From NCBI RefSeq assembly GCF_900101545.1, contig NZ_FMZU01000002.1, forward strand, positions 248,001 to 312,000: 64,000 nt of DNA. Direction: 5' to 3'. The translations under genes were made by a program, and so were the position numbers. Of this stretch, positions 1 through 8,302 are shown one piece after another. The DNA is from Variovorax sp. CF079 (GTDB taxonomy: Bacteria > Pseudomonadota > Gammaproteobacteria > Burkholderiales > Burkholderiaceae_C). The notes under the pieces were generated by a model. The model was given only the letters and a program-made list of their open reading frames with translations, was not told the DNA's origin and ran no database searches. Position 1 is the stretch's first letter. Each line of letters begins with the position of its first letter.

Positions 1-511
1 GGCGGTGTGCGAGGCGGCGGCGATCGCGCACGCCGCCGGCTGCACGGTGGTGCTGAACCCGGCCCCTGCGCAGCCGCTGCCCGACGCGCTGTGGCCGCTC
101 GTGGGCATCCTCGTGCTGAACGAAACAGAAGCCGCCATGTTGAGCGGCATCGCGGTCCGCGACACGGCGAGTGCCGCGCGCGCGGCCGATGCCCTGCGAC
201 AACGCGGTCCGGCGCAGGTGATTCTCACGATGGGCGGCGACGGCGTCGTGGTCGCCAACGCCGACGGCTGCCGCCACTTCGCGGCCTTGGCAGTCCAGGC
301 GGTCGACACCACGGCGGCCGGCGACACCTTCATCGGCGCGTTGTGTGCCGCGCTCGCGAACAAGGAATCCATCGATGCAGGCATCGCGCTTGGCATCCAG
401 GCCGCGGCGCTCAGCGTGACGAAGGCGGGCGCGCAGGTGTCGATGCCGCATCGGCAAGACCTCGCGGCACTGCCTGCGGTTCCGCGGCCGAGTCCGGTGG
501 CACTGGGCTGA
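1..511 (+). CDS. rbsK: Ribokinase / PfkB-family sugar kinase, C-terminal part (cut by window start)
   Basis: ATP-dependent sugar kinase of the PfkB family, most like ribokinase, which phosphorylates ribose to ribose 5-phosphate in the cytoplasm. The open frame is already running at base 2, so the N-terminal half, including the sugar-binding motif, lies outside the window. What is visible is the family's C-terminal half: an LNETEA segment typical of ribokinases, a TMGGDG segment, and the DTTAAGDTF signature containing the catalytic aspartate and anion hole. The GTG at base 5 is an internal codon, not a start. The family is clear; the exact sugar cannot be told from this part. Confidence 0.85.
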   Translation, partial: AVCEAAAIAHAAGCTVVLNPAPAQPLPDALWPLVGILVLNETEAAMLSGIAVRDTASAARAADALRQRGPAQVILTMGGDGVVVANADGCRHFAALAVQAVDTTAAGDTFIGALCAALANKESIDAGIALGIQAAALSVTKAGAQVSMPHRQDLAALPAVPRPSPVALG

Positions 512-517
512 TGCGGC

Positions 518-1423
518 TCAGGCCGCGGCCTCGGGCGACCGTCCCTCGATCAGCTTCACCAGCGTGTGCAGCACGCGATTGGCCGGCGTCGCGATGCCCA
601 GCGCTTCACCCTTGCGCAGCACGTAGCCGTTGAGGTGGTCGATTTCGCTGCGTTTGCCGCGCGCCAGGTCCTGCGCGGTGGAGGAGAACTGGGTCGGCAT
701 CGATTGCGCGATGCGCTCGACGGCGGCCCAGCTGTCGCCGGGCACGGTCACGCCGCTGGCCTCCGCCACGGCCAGGCATTCCTGCACCACGTCCCGCATC
801 ACGGCGTCCACGCCGGCGCCCTGCACGAGCCGGCCGTAAGGCAGCTGTGAAATCGCAGACAGCGCGTTGTAGGCGCAGTTGAGGATCAGCTTGGCCCACA
901 GCGCGCCCGCCACGTTGCCGGAGATCTGCGTCGGCACGCCGGCCTCGATGAAGAGGCGCGCGGCCTCATCGCTGCGGGGCGACGGCGCGATGACCAGCTC
1001 GCCGCGGCCGTGGTGCTTCACGTGGCCAGGCCCCGCCATCTCGGTGGCGACATACACCACCGTCGCCGCGACCTGCTGGCGCAGCGCCGCCTGCAGCCGG
1101 TCGGCGTTGTCGACGCCGTTCTGCAGCGTGAGCACCAGCGCATCCGGCATCAGGTGCGGACCCATCAGCGCGGCAGCGCTCTCGGTGTCGGTGGACTTGA
1201 CGCAGAACAGCACCAGCTGCGCGCCCTGCACGGCGCTGACTTCCGTGCTGGCCTCGATCGGCACATGCGCCTTGAAGGACTGCGTATCGAGCAGCAGGCC
1301 GTCGCGGCGTATCGCCTCGACGTGCTGCGCCCTGCCGATCAGCACTACCGAATGGCCGGCGCGCGCCAGCATGCCGCCGTAGTAGCAACCCACTGCGCCC
1401 GCACCCATCACCGCGATCTTCAT
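518..1423 (-). CDS. panE: 2-dehydropantoate 2-reductase
   Basis: NADPH-dependent ketopantoate reductase family (301 aa, normal length). It reduces 2-dehydropantoate to pantoate in pantothenate and coenzyme A synthesis. The N-terminus starts directly with the Rossmann motif GAGAVGCYYG, followed by the basic segment IGR that suits NADPH. The middle carries VLTLQNGVDN and the C-terminal helical domain has KLILNCAYNALSA, where a family lysine and asparagine line the active site. It converges with the ribokinase gene (6 bp gap). Soil betaproteobacteria often carry several paralogues of this family, so a role on another 2-oxo acid is possible. Confidence 0.87.
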   Translation of the reverse strand: MKIAVMGAGAVGCYYGGMLARAGHSVVLIGRAQHVEAIRRDGLLLDTQSFKAHVPIEASTEVSAVQGAQLVLFCVKSTDTESAAALMGPHLMPDALVLTLQNGVDNADRLQAALRQQVAATVVYVATEMAGPGHVKHHGRGELVIAPSPRSDEAARLFIEAGVPTQISGNVAGALWAKLILNCAYNALSAISQLPYGRLVQGAGVDAVMRDVVQECLAVAEASGVTVPGDSWAAVERIAQSMPTQFSSTAQDLARGKRSEIDHLNGYVLRKGEALGIATPANRVLHTLVKLIEGRSPEAAA

Positions 1424-1561
1424 GACCTGCTCCGAAAAAGTCCTCCCTGCATGGTAGTGCCGTTGCGCCCATGACCTCCCACGTCATCGACCCGCGGCGC
1501 GCTCGCGGGGACCATTCATTCACCCCGCGCCGTTGCGGGCCCTGAACAGAAAGGAAACGCC

Positions 1562-1939
1562 ATGAACACCGCCGCCCCCGATGCCGCGCGCATTGCCGAA
1601 CACTACATCGCCGTCTGGAACGAGACCGACGCCGAGCGCCGCCTCGCGCTGCTCGAAACCCACTGGAGCGCCGACGCGCGCTACGTCGATCCGATCATGC
1701 AGGGCAGTGGCCGCGCGCAGATCAGCGCACTGGTCGGCGGCGTGCACCAGCGCTATCCGGGCTTCCGCTTCAGGCTCAAGGGCGAGGCCGATGCGCACGG
1801 CGACCACCTGCGCTTCTCGTGGACCCTGGGCCCGAGCGGCGCCGAAGACCTGATCGAAGGCACCGATTTCGTCCAGCTCCAAGCGGGCAAGCTGCAGTCG
1901 GTCACGGGCTTCCTCGACAAGGTGCCGGTCGGCGCCTGA
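1562..1939 (+). CDS. SnoaL-like / NTF2-fold nuclear transport factor 2 family protein
   Basis: Small (125 aa) cytoplasmic protein of the NTF2-like superfamily. The pattern is an N-terminal helix (AEHYIAVWNETDAERR), then LLETHWSADARYVDP and GRAQISALVGGVHQRYPGFRFR, ending in strands with GTDFVQLQAGKLQSVTGFLD. This is the usual SnoaL-like layout of a cone-shaped fold with a central pocket. Members range from polyketide cyclases and dehydratases to binding proteins with no enzyme role, so no reaction can be assigned. An AAAGGAAACGCC stretch before the ATG gives a good ribosome site. It converges with modC, whose stop lies 3 bp beyond its own. Confidence 0.75.
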   Translation: MNTAAPDAARIAEHYIAVWNETDAERRLALLETHWSADARYVDPIMQGSGRAQISALVGGVHQRYPGFRFRLKGEADAHGDHLRFSWTLGPSGAEDLIEGTDFVQLQAGKLQSVTGFLDKVPVGA

Positions 1940-1942
1940 GGC

Positions 1943-3016
1943 CTATTCGAGAATCGCGACGCCCTTGACCTGCGCATGCACGGCCGAGCCCACGCCAAGG
2001 CGCAGCAGCTCGGCCGACTTGCGCGTGATGCGCGCGAGCAGGCGTGCGCCGCCGAGGTCCAGCCCGACCATGACCTGGGCCGGTCCGTCTTCGGCCAGGT
2101 CGGCCACGGTCGCGGGCAGGATGTTGAGCACGCTGGTCGCGGCTTGGTGCTGCAGCGTGAGGCTGACGTCGCGCGCCTGGATGCGAACCCGCACCGCCTG
2201 CCCCACGCGCGCGCCGCTGTGCGGCAGGCAGAGCGTGCCGCCCGCGAACGCGAGCTGCGTCAGGCCGTAGGCGGCGTCGTAGCCCGTCACCACCGCGGCG
2301 ACCACCGCACCCGCCGCATCGCCGTGCGCCAGCGGGAGGTCGAGCCGTGTCATCAGCGCGTTGGCCGGGCCGCTCGCAGTCACGCGTCCGGCGTCGAGCA
2401 GCACCAGGTGGTCGGCCAGGCGCGCGACCTCGTCGGGCGCGTGGCTCACATAGATCACCGGCATGTCGAGCTCGGCATGCAGCCGCTCGAGGTAGGGGAG
2501 GATCTCGCGCTTGCGCTGCAGGTCCAGCGAGGCGAGCGGTTCGTCCATCAGCAGCAGCCGCGGACTGGTGGCCAGTGCACGCGCGATGCCCACGCGCTGG
2601 CGTTCGCCGCCCGAGAGCGTGTCGGGCCGGCGCGCGAGCAGGTGGCCGATGCCCAGCAGTTCCACCGCCTGCGCGAGCGACACGCGCCGATCGGCTGTGG
2701 CGACCCGCTTCATGCCGTATTCGAGGTTGCGCCGAACGTCCAGGTGCGCGAAGAGCCGCGTCTCCTGGAACACATAGCCCAGCGGCCGCCGGTGCGTGGG
2801 CAGGAACATGTCGCCGTCCTGCCAGGCCTCGCCATTGACCGTCACCCGCGCACCGGGTGCGCGTTGCAGCCCCGCGATGGCGCGCAGGCAAGTGGTCTTG
2901 CCGCAGCCCGAGGGCCCGAAGAGCGCGCTCACGCCGCGGCCCGGCAGGTCGAGCTCGACCTGGAGCGAGAAGCCGGGGTGGTCGACCTTCAACCGCGCAT
3001 GCACGCCATCGCTCAT
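1943..3016 (-). CDS. modC: Molybdate ABC transporter ATP-binding protein ModC
   Basis: ATPase subunit that powers molybdate import through ModB (357 aa). Visible motifs are Walker A ([10 protein letters not shown]), the ABC signature LSGGERQR, Walker B ([10 protein letters not shown]) and the H-loop (YVSHAPDE). The C-terminal third is a TOBE/MOP domain (around residues 290-350) that binds oxyanion and senses molybdate. The ATG at 3016 was chosen because it overlaps the modB stop as ATGA and begins the conserved domain; the open frame extends further upstream only as an antisense-like shadow inside modB. It is last in modABC. Confidence 0.95.
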   Translation of the reverse strand: MSDGVHARLKVDHPGFSLQVELDLPGRGVSALFGPSGCGKTTCLRAIAGLQRAPGARVTVNGEAWQDGDMFLPTHRRPLGYVFQETRLFAHLDVRRNLEYGMKRVATADRRVSLAQAVELLGIGHLLARRPDTLSGGERQRVGIARALATSPRLLLMDEPLASLDLQRKREILPYLERLHAELDMPVIYVSHAPDEVARLADHLVLLDAGRVTASGPANALMTRLDLPLAHGDAAGAVVAAVVTGYDAAYGLTQLAFAGGTLCLPHSGARVGQAVRVRIQARDVSLTLQHQAATSVLNILPATVADLAEDGPAQVMVGLDLGGARLLARITRKSAELLRLGVGSAVHAQVKGVAILE

Positions 3017-3687
3017 CGCCGCTGTCCCGTCGGATTGAGCACATAGAGCGCCAGCAGCACGAGGAATGAGAACGCCACCATGCCGGCTGCCAGCCAGTGC
3101 GCCTGCGTGTATTCGAGCGCCTCGACGTGGTCGTAGATCCGCACCGACACCACGCGCGTGTTGTCGGGGATGTTGCCGCCGATCATCAGCACCACGCCGA
3201 ACTCGCCCACCGTGTGGGCGAAGCCCATCACGACCGCGGTGAGGTAGCCCGGCCGCGCGAGCGGCAGCACCACGCTGAAGAAGGAGTCGAGCGGCGAGGC
3301 CCTGAGCGTTGCCGCCGCCTCGAGCGGCTCCTGGCCGATGGCCTCGAAGGCGTTCTGGATTGGCTGCACCACGAAGGGCATCGAATAGACCACCGAGCCG
3401 ATCACCAGCCCCGCGAAGGTGAACGGAAGCACCCCGATACCGAGCCATTGCGTCAACGCGCCGATCGGCCCGTTGGGCCCCATCGTCACCAGGAAGTAGA
3501 AGCCCAGTACCGTGGGCGGCAGCACCAGCGGCAATGCCACCAGCGCACCGACCGGCCCCTTCCATGCCGAGCGCGTGCGCGCCAGCCACCAGGCCAGCGG
3601 CGAGCCCACCAGCAGCAGGATCAGCGTGGTCAGCGCCGCGAGCTTCAGCGTGAGGACGATGGCGCCGAGGTCGGAGGCTGTGGGCAT
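3013..3687 (-). CDS. modB: Molybdate ABC transporter permease ModB
   Basis: Inner-membrane permease of the molybdate importer (224 aa). It has about five to six hydrophobic segments, starting with [21 protein letters not shown], and a binding-protein-dependent transport loop around [25 protein letters not shown] (residues 123-147) that contacts the ModC ATPase. The start lies 13 bp after the modA stop and the end overlaps modC by four bases, so the three genes are one transcription unit. The length is that of typical ModB proteins. Confidence 0.95.
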   Translation of the reverse strand: MPTASDLGAIVLTLKLAALTTLILLLVGSPLAWWLARTRSAWKGPVGALVALPLVLPPTVLGFYFLVTMGPNGPIGALTQWLGIGVLPFTFAGLVIGSVVYSMPFVVQPIQNAFEAIGQEPLEAAATLRASPLDSFFSVVLPLARPGYLTAVVMGFAHTVGEFGVVLMIGGNIPDNTRVVSVRIYDHVEALEYTQAHWLAAGMVAFSFLVLLALYVLNPTGQRR

Positions 3688-3700
3688 GCAGGATCGGCGC

Positions 3701-4490
<790 letters not shown>

Positions 4491-4519
4491 GAGTGTAGAG
4501 CCAACGGCACAATCCGCGC

Positions 4520-5275
4520 ATGGCATCTCCCCGTTTCGGCGACGCGCTCGGCCATGGCATGAGCGACAAGCGCATCGACATCCTGCGCGGCATCGGCCGC
4601 ACCGGCAGCATCTCCCAGGCCGCGCGCGAGGCGGCCGTGAGCTACAAGGCGGCCTGGCAGGCGGTCGCCACGCTCACCAACCTGGCCGGCGTGCCGCTGG
4701 TGGCGCGCGCGGTGGGCGGCGCGGGCGGCGGCGGCGCCGTGCTCACCGCGCACGGGGCGCAACTGCTCGAACTGGCGGAGGCGCTGGATGCGGCGCGCCG
4801 TGCCGTTCAGTCGCGGGCAGGCGCCAGTGCCGGCACGGCGGCGGCGCGGCTCTCGATCCGCACCAGCATGCGCAACCAGCTGCCGGCGATCGTGGCCGCG
4901 CTCGAATCCACCGGCCGCATCGTGCGCGTGCACATGAGGCTCGGCGGCGATGCGCAGCAGCCCATCGCCGCGCGCATCACGCACGAGAGCGCGGAACTGC
5001 TGGGGCTGGCAGAAGGCATGCCGGCGATCGCGCTGTGCAAGGCGACCGCGGTACGCGTGGAGCGCGTTGCGGCAGCGCGAAGGACCCGTGGCAATCAGCT
5101 CGGCGGCCTGGTGCAGGGCGCGGCGCGCGGCGAGGACGGCGACGAGATCGCGATCACGCTCGACAGCGGCCTGCAACTGGTCGGCTTCGCGCCGGCCGGC
5201 TCGGGGCTGCGCACGCGGCAGCGCGTGGTGGCCACCATCGACGAAGCGGCGGTGGTGGTGGCGCTGCCGGGGTGA
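4520..5275 (+). CDS. modE: Molybdate-responsive transcriptional regulator ModE
   Basis: Molybdate-sensing repressor/activator (251 aa). The N-terminal winged-helix domain (about residues 15-110) shows GIGRTGSISQAAREAAVSYKAAWQAV and the family signature VGGAGGGGAVLTAHG. The C-terminal half holds two MOP/TOBE repeats: one beginning about residue 115 (SIRTSMRNQLPAIVAAL), the other about residue 185, where molybdate binds at the dimer interface. It is divergent from modABC across a perfect palindrome, the classical arrangement for autoregulation of uptake. The start at 4520 is the first ATG; an in-frame ATG at residue 14 (MSDKRID) is a possible alternative. Confidence 0.92.
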   Translation: MASPRFGDALGHGMSDKRIDILRGIGRTGSISQAAREAAVSYKAAWQAVATLTNLAGVPLVARAVGGAGGGGAVLTAHGAQLLELAEALDAARRAVQSRAGASAGTAAARLSIRTSMRNQLPAIVAALESTGRIVRVHMRLGGDAQQPIAARITHESAELLGLAEGMPAIALCKATAVRVERVAAARRTRGNQLGGLVQGAARGEDGDEIAITLDSGLQLVGFAPAGSGLRTRQRVVATIDEAAVVVALPG

Positions 5276-5280
5276 GGGCG

Positions 5281-5298
5281 AGGGCCTGAACAGGCCCT
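5281..5298. terminator. Hairpin between convergent modE and DUF1348 gene
   Basis: AGGGCCTG, two-base loop, CAGGCCCT: a perfect eight-base stem placed 5 bp after the modE stop and 1 bp before the stop of the opposing gene. The following T-run is short (TTCT), so termination is plausible but weak; it could serve both strands. Confidence 0.5.
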
Positions 5299-5299
5299 T

Positions 5300-5767
5300 C
5301 TAGAGCCCGAGGTCGCTCAAACCCGGGTGATCGTCCGGCCGGGGGCCCAGCGGCCAGAAGAACTTGCGTTCGCTTTCCTTGATCGGCAGGTCGTTGATGC
5401 TCGCGTGGCGCTGCGTCATCAGGCCGTGCTCGTTGAATTCCCAGTTCTCGTTGCCGTAGCTTCGAAACCAGTTGCCGGCGTCGTCGTGCCACTCGTAGGC
5501 GAAGCGCACGCCGATGCGCGGGCCGCCGAAGGCCCACAGCTCCTTGATCAGCCGGTAGTCGAGTTCGCGCGCCCACTTGCGCTCGAGCAGCGCCTGCGCG
5601 GCCGCCCGGCCGACCGGGAACTCGGCGCGGTTGCGCCAGCGCGTGTCTTCGCTGTAGGCCAGCGCGACGCGGGCCGGGTCGCGCGAGTTCCAGCCGTCTT
5701 CGGCCAGGCGAACCTTCTGGGTTGCGGTTTCGAATGTGAAGGGGGGCAGGGGCGGGCGTGTTTCCAT
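5300..5767 (-). CDS. DUF1348 family protein (NTF2-like fold)
   Basis: Cytoplasmic protein of 155 aa matching the DUF1348 family in length and wording: [21 protein letters not shown] near the start, [17 protein letters not shown], then [34 protein letters not shown] and [15 protein letters not shown]. The family has a nuclear-transport-factor-2-like fold and no established reaction. It is divergent from a TetR gene with two palindromic sites between the starts, so it is very likely that regulator's target. Such regulator-target pairs often respond to small electrophiles or drugs, but nothing here proves that. Confidence 0.82.
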   Translation of the reverse strand: METRPPLPPFTFETATQKVRLAEDGWNSRDPARVALAYSEDTRWRNRAEFPVGRAAAQALLERKWARELDYRLIKELWAFGGPRIGVRFAYEWHDDAGNWFRSYGNENWEFNEHGLMTQRHASINDLPIKESERKFFWPLGPRPDDHPGLSDLGL

Positions 5768-5800
5768 GGCGGCGGGTTCCCGAGGAGTGATTGGAGGAAG

Positions 5801-5854
5801 GTAGACAGAGCTGTCTACGTCGCCAGTCTAATGCACGTAGACAGATCTGTCTAC
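5801..5854. promoter_or_regulatory. Tandem palindromic operators between DUF1348 gene and tetR
   Basis: Two 18-bp sites, GTAGACAGAGCTGTCTAC at 5801-5818 and GTAGACAGATCTGTCTAC at 5837-5854. Both have the eight-base arms GTAGACAG/CTGTCTAC and differ in one central base. Their centres are exactly 36 bp apart. The second site ends 9 bp before the tetR start and the first begins 33 bp before the divergent gene. Position and symmetry point to binding by the adjacent TetR protein. Confidence 0.85.
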
Positions 5855-5863
5855 AATGGCGTC

Positions 5864-6451
5864 ATGCCAAGCCCCGTCGCTCCCGAGCTCAAGGACCGCC
5901 CTCCCAACGAGCGCATCCTGCTGACCGCGCACGACCTGTTCTACCGCGAAGGCATCCGCGCCACCGGCATCGACCGCGTGATCGCCGAGTCGGGCGTGAC
6001 CAAGGTCACCTTCTACCGCCACTTCCCGAGCAAGAACGAGCTGATCCGCACCTTCCTGGCCTACCGCCACGAGCGCTGGATGAAGTGGTTCGTCGATGCG
6101 CTGGAGCGCCACGGCGCGAAGCGCGGCAAGGGCATCGATGCGCTGGTGCCCGCGCTGCGCGACTGGTTTGCGGATGCCGGCTATCGCGGCTGCGCCTTCC
6201 TCAACAGCGTGAGCGAGCTCGGCGGCGCCTTGCCGGAGGTGGTGGAGATCGCGCGCAGCCACAAGCGCGAGATGACGGCGGAGATCGAGAAGCTGCTGCC
6301 GCCGTCGCGCCAGCGCGCGAAGGACGCGCAGCTCATCGCGCTGGCGGTCGACGGCGCCATCGTTCACGCGCAGTTCGACGAAACGCCGGACGCAGCGCTG
6401 AAGACGCTGGACCGGCTCGTGAAGCTGCTGCGAAGCAGCGGCGAAGCCTGA
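5864..6451 (+). CDS. TetR/AcrR family transcriptional regulator
   Basis: One-component repressor of 195 aa. The N-terminal TetR helix-turn-helix is clear (about residues 15-62): NERILLTAHDLFYREGIRATGIDRVIAESGVTKVTFYRHFPSKNELI with the typical TFYRHF recognition helix. The C-terminal ligand-binding half contains GCAFLNSVSELG, a pattern common in one TetR subfamily. The start at 5864 is the first ATG after the operator pair; the open frame continues upstream but without coding character. The two 18-bp palindromes imply autoregulation and control of the divergent DUF1348 gene. The inducer is unknown. Confidence 0.9.
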   Translation: MPSPVAPELKDRPPNERILLTAHDLFYREGIRATGIDRVIAESGVTKVTFYRHFPSKNELIRTFLAYRHERWMKWFVDALERHGAKRGKGIDALVPALRDWFADAGYRGCAFLNSVSELGGALPEVVEIARSHKREMTAEIEKLLPPSRQRAKDAQLIALAVDGAIVHAQFDETPDAALKTLDRLVKLLRSSGEA

Positions 6452-6452
6452 T

Positions 6453-6803
6453 TTACAGGCCGGCCTGGCGCGTGAACGACACCTTCGACTTCTTGTAGGC
6501 GGCCGGCACCTCGTCGCGATAGAAGGCACGGCGATCCAGGCTCTCGAACGGGTCGTGCGCCTTGGCGACCGCCTCCGCGCGAATGGTGGCGCGATCGGCG
6601 GTGGACGTGAAGGTCTGCGCACCGGCGCTGGCGCCATCGGCGTACTGATTGCCGGCGCGTGCGGCGGCGACGCCTTCGGCGGCCACTTCCGATCGGCTGG
6701 CCGCCGAGGTCAGGGTGTGCACGCCGTCATAGGTTTCCGCTTGCGCGCCGGCGGCGGCCACGAGCGAGAAGGCAGCAGCGGCGATGATCTTCGAGGCATT
6801 CAT
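6453..6803 (-). CDS. Small exported protein with repeated SR-x2-V-x-AE motif
   Basis: Hypothetical protein of 116 aa with a signal peptide (MNASKIIAAAAFSLVAAAGAQA, cleavage expected before ETY). The mature part carries two related units, TLTSAASRSEVAAEGVAAARA and TFTSTADRATIRAEAVAKAHD. This pattern is common in DUF4148-like exported proteins of Burkholderiales, many copies of which occur per genome. The function is unknown. It converges with tetR, 1 bp between the stops, and a GAACCGAAATG context provides a modest ribosome site. Confidence 0.7.
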   Translation of the reverse strand: MNASKIIAAAAFSLVAAAGAQAETYDGVHTLTSAASRSEVAAEGVAAARAGNQYADGASAGAQTFTSTADRATIRAEAVAKAHDPFESLDRRAFYRDEVPAAYKKSKVSFTRQAGL

Positions 6804-6864
6804 TTCGGTTCCTTCAAATCGGTTGGTTGGTGAGATGAAGTGTGGGTGCGAAGGCCCTCGAAAA

Positions 6865-6890
6865 AACGCCGCGAAAAGAACCGCGGCGTT
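6865..6890 (-). terminator. Rho-independent terminator of the zinc-ribbon gene
   Basis: Read on the minus strand: a stem AACGCCGCG / CGCGGCGTT with an eight-base loop, followed by a T-run (six consecutive A on the plus strand at 6861-6866, partly in the stem). It lies 43 bp after the stop of the minus-strand gene at 6933. Confidence 0.75.
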
Positions 6891-6932
6891 TGCGACTTGG
6901 AAACAATGGGACGCGCGGTCCCTCGAGCGGCG

Positions 6933-7958
6933 CTACCTGGCGCGAGGCGCGCGGACCGGATTGGCCAGCGGTCCGGGGCCGATGGCGATCGGCGGTCCCG
7001 CGTCGTCGGCGGCCCATGCGGGCGTGCGGGACGAGCTGACGAGGGGGCCTGGACCGGGGACGACCGGTGGTCCCGGGTCGTCGAAGGTCGGTGTGGTCGC
7101 GCGAGAAGAGCTGACCAGCGGGCCGGGACCCGGCACGACCGGTGGACCCGGGTCGCGGAGCCACGCCGGTGCGGATACCGAGCCCACCAGCGGTCCGGGA
7201 CCGGGCGCGATCGGCGGCCCCAGGTCGTCACGGTTCCATGCCGGAGCGCGCGCCTGCCGCGGGGCCATCGGCGGATTCGCGCGAGTGCGCTCCGAGAGCG
7301 CGGCGGAGCGAGAGGGGGCGGCTGGTGCCGCGGAGGATTTTTCTTCGTTGGACCGGGACGGCGCCGCAGCAACGGGCGTTGCAGGTGCAGCGGGTGCAGG
7401 TGCAGCGGCTGGTGCAGCGGCTGGTGCGGCGGCTGGTGCGGCGGGTGCAGCCGCGACGGGCACAGCCGGCGCAACGGGTGCAACGGGTGCAACGGGCGCA
7501 GGCGTCGCGGCCTGGGGCGGTGCTGGTGTCGATGCTGGCGCTGGCACCGCCACTGCAGCTTTTTCCGATGGCGGCGCCTTGGCTTCAGGTGCCGCCGCCG
7601 CCGCGTTCAGTTTCGGCCACCACGACGGTTCCGCGACATCGCGCGTGACATACAGATACCAGCCGATGAAAACCACGCTCATGGCCAATGCCGACAGTCC
7701 CAGGCGAAGCCAGAAGGCTGCCGTCTCGGCCGGCAGCAGCGCGAGCGAAGCGGCGCGGGGCCGCGAAAACGGCGCGTCCAAGGGGGACATCGGCGCGTCG
7801 AATGGCGAGATCGGCGCGGCGCGGCTGGTCTTGACGGCATCGAGGGCCGAAGGGCCGGTCGGCATGAAGCCGGGCAAGCGGCCCGCGCAGCCGCTGCAGA
7901 ACATCGCCTTGTCGCGGTTCCGGCTTCCGCAAGTCCTACACACCACCGACATGAGCAA
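6933..7958 (-). CDS. Zinc-ribbon membrane protein with Ala/Pro linker and fourfold GPP-GPGPL repeats
   Basis: Unrecognised protein of 341 aa. The N-terminus has a zinc-ribbon pattern, CRTC then CSGC 11 residues later (residues about 7-24). A single hydrophobic segment follows around residues 87-108 (FWLRLGLSALAMSVVFIGWYL). Next comes a long Ala/Pro-rich linker (about 115-215), and four consecutive units of 24-25 residues with the core GPPxxxGPGPL end the protein. This suggests a cytoplasmic zinc-binding head, one membrane anchor and a proline-rich exported or cell-wall-spanning tail. An in-frame ATG two codons downstream (7952) is an alternative start. It ends in a clear terminator. No function is proposed. 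Confidence 0.65.
   Translation of the reverse strand: MLMSVVCRTCGSRNRDKAMFCSGCAGRLPGFMPTGPSALDAVKTSRAAPISPFDAPMSPLDAPFSRPRAASLALLPAETAAFWLRLGLSALAMSVVFIGWYLYVTRDVAEPSWWPKLNAAAAAPEAKAPPSEKAAVAVPAPASTPAPPQAATPAPVAPVAPVAPAVPVAAAPAAPAAAPAAAPAAAPAPAAPATPVAAAPSRSNEEKSSAAPAAPSRSAALSERTRANPPMAPRQARAPAWNRDDLGPPIAPGPGPLVGSVSAPAWLRDPGPPVVPGPGPLVSSSRATTPTFDDPGPPVVPGPGPLVSSSRTPAWAADDAGPPIAIGPGPLANPVRAPRAR
6936..7229 (-). repeat. Four tandem coding repeats of 72-75 bp
   Basis: In-frame repeats inside the zinc-ribbon gene at 7158-7229, 7083-7157, 7008-7082 and 6936-7007. The encoded units share DxGPP, three variable residues, then GPGPL and a Ser/Arg/Pro-rich spacer. Units two and three are nearly identical in protein (DPGPPVVPGPGPLVSSSR), suggesting recent duplication or gene-conversion between them. 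Confidence 0.85.
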
Positions 7959-8302
7959 ACTCCCTGAATAGCAAACAATACCTCCGCACTGTCCACACCG
8001 GCAGCCGTCTGTCTGTCAGCCGTTTCCCACGCAGCGCTTCGGAACGCGCGCGTCTTCGCCGCGTTATTTGCACAGCTCATGGATCCAACAGCCGGTTGCG
8101 GCCTCAACTGAACAGAGAAAGCAACGCGTAGAGCGCCGCGAAAAAACCAGTTCACTGCCTTTGCCGCGTCCGCGTTCTCCTTCGGCTGTAGGCCGCCGCT
8201 TCTCGCTGGCCGGTGGATTCGTCCTACGCTCGAAGACTTGTTTGCAGCGCATGACGCTTCAGACGCGCTGTCGCGGCTGCCGGGATAGAAGCGGGAGACA
8301 TC
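7959..8302. other. 344-bp non-coding gap between divergent genes
   Basis: The space must hold the promoters of the zinc-ribbon gene (leftward) and the tannase gene (rightward). I see no clear -10/-35 pair. A short CCGTCTGTCTGTCAGCCG stretch near 8007 has a small direct repeat. The block about 8060-8255 is open in more than one frame without known protein features, which suggests a dispersed intergenic repeat rather than a gene. AGCGGGAGACATC before 8303 supplies the ribosome site of the next gene. Confidence 0.5.

Noticed and set aside
3017..3589. N-terminal extension of the modC frame
   Set aside because: It lies inside modB in another frame and is compositionally a shadow; modC starts at 3016 with an ATGA overlap.
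7380..7520. Short direct repeats that could suggest a minisatellite or CRISPR-like array
   Set aside because: They encode the Ala/Pro-rich linker of the zinc-ribbon protein; there are no spacers or regular repeat lengths.
8064..8252. 62-codon minus-strand frame in the gap before the tannase gene
   Set aside because: No ribosome site, domain or coding bias; more likely non-coding or repeat sequence.
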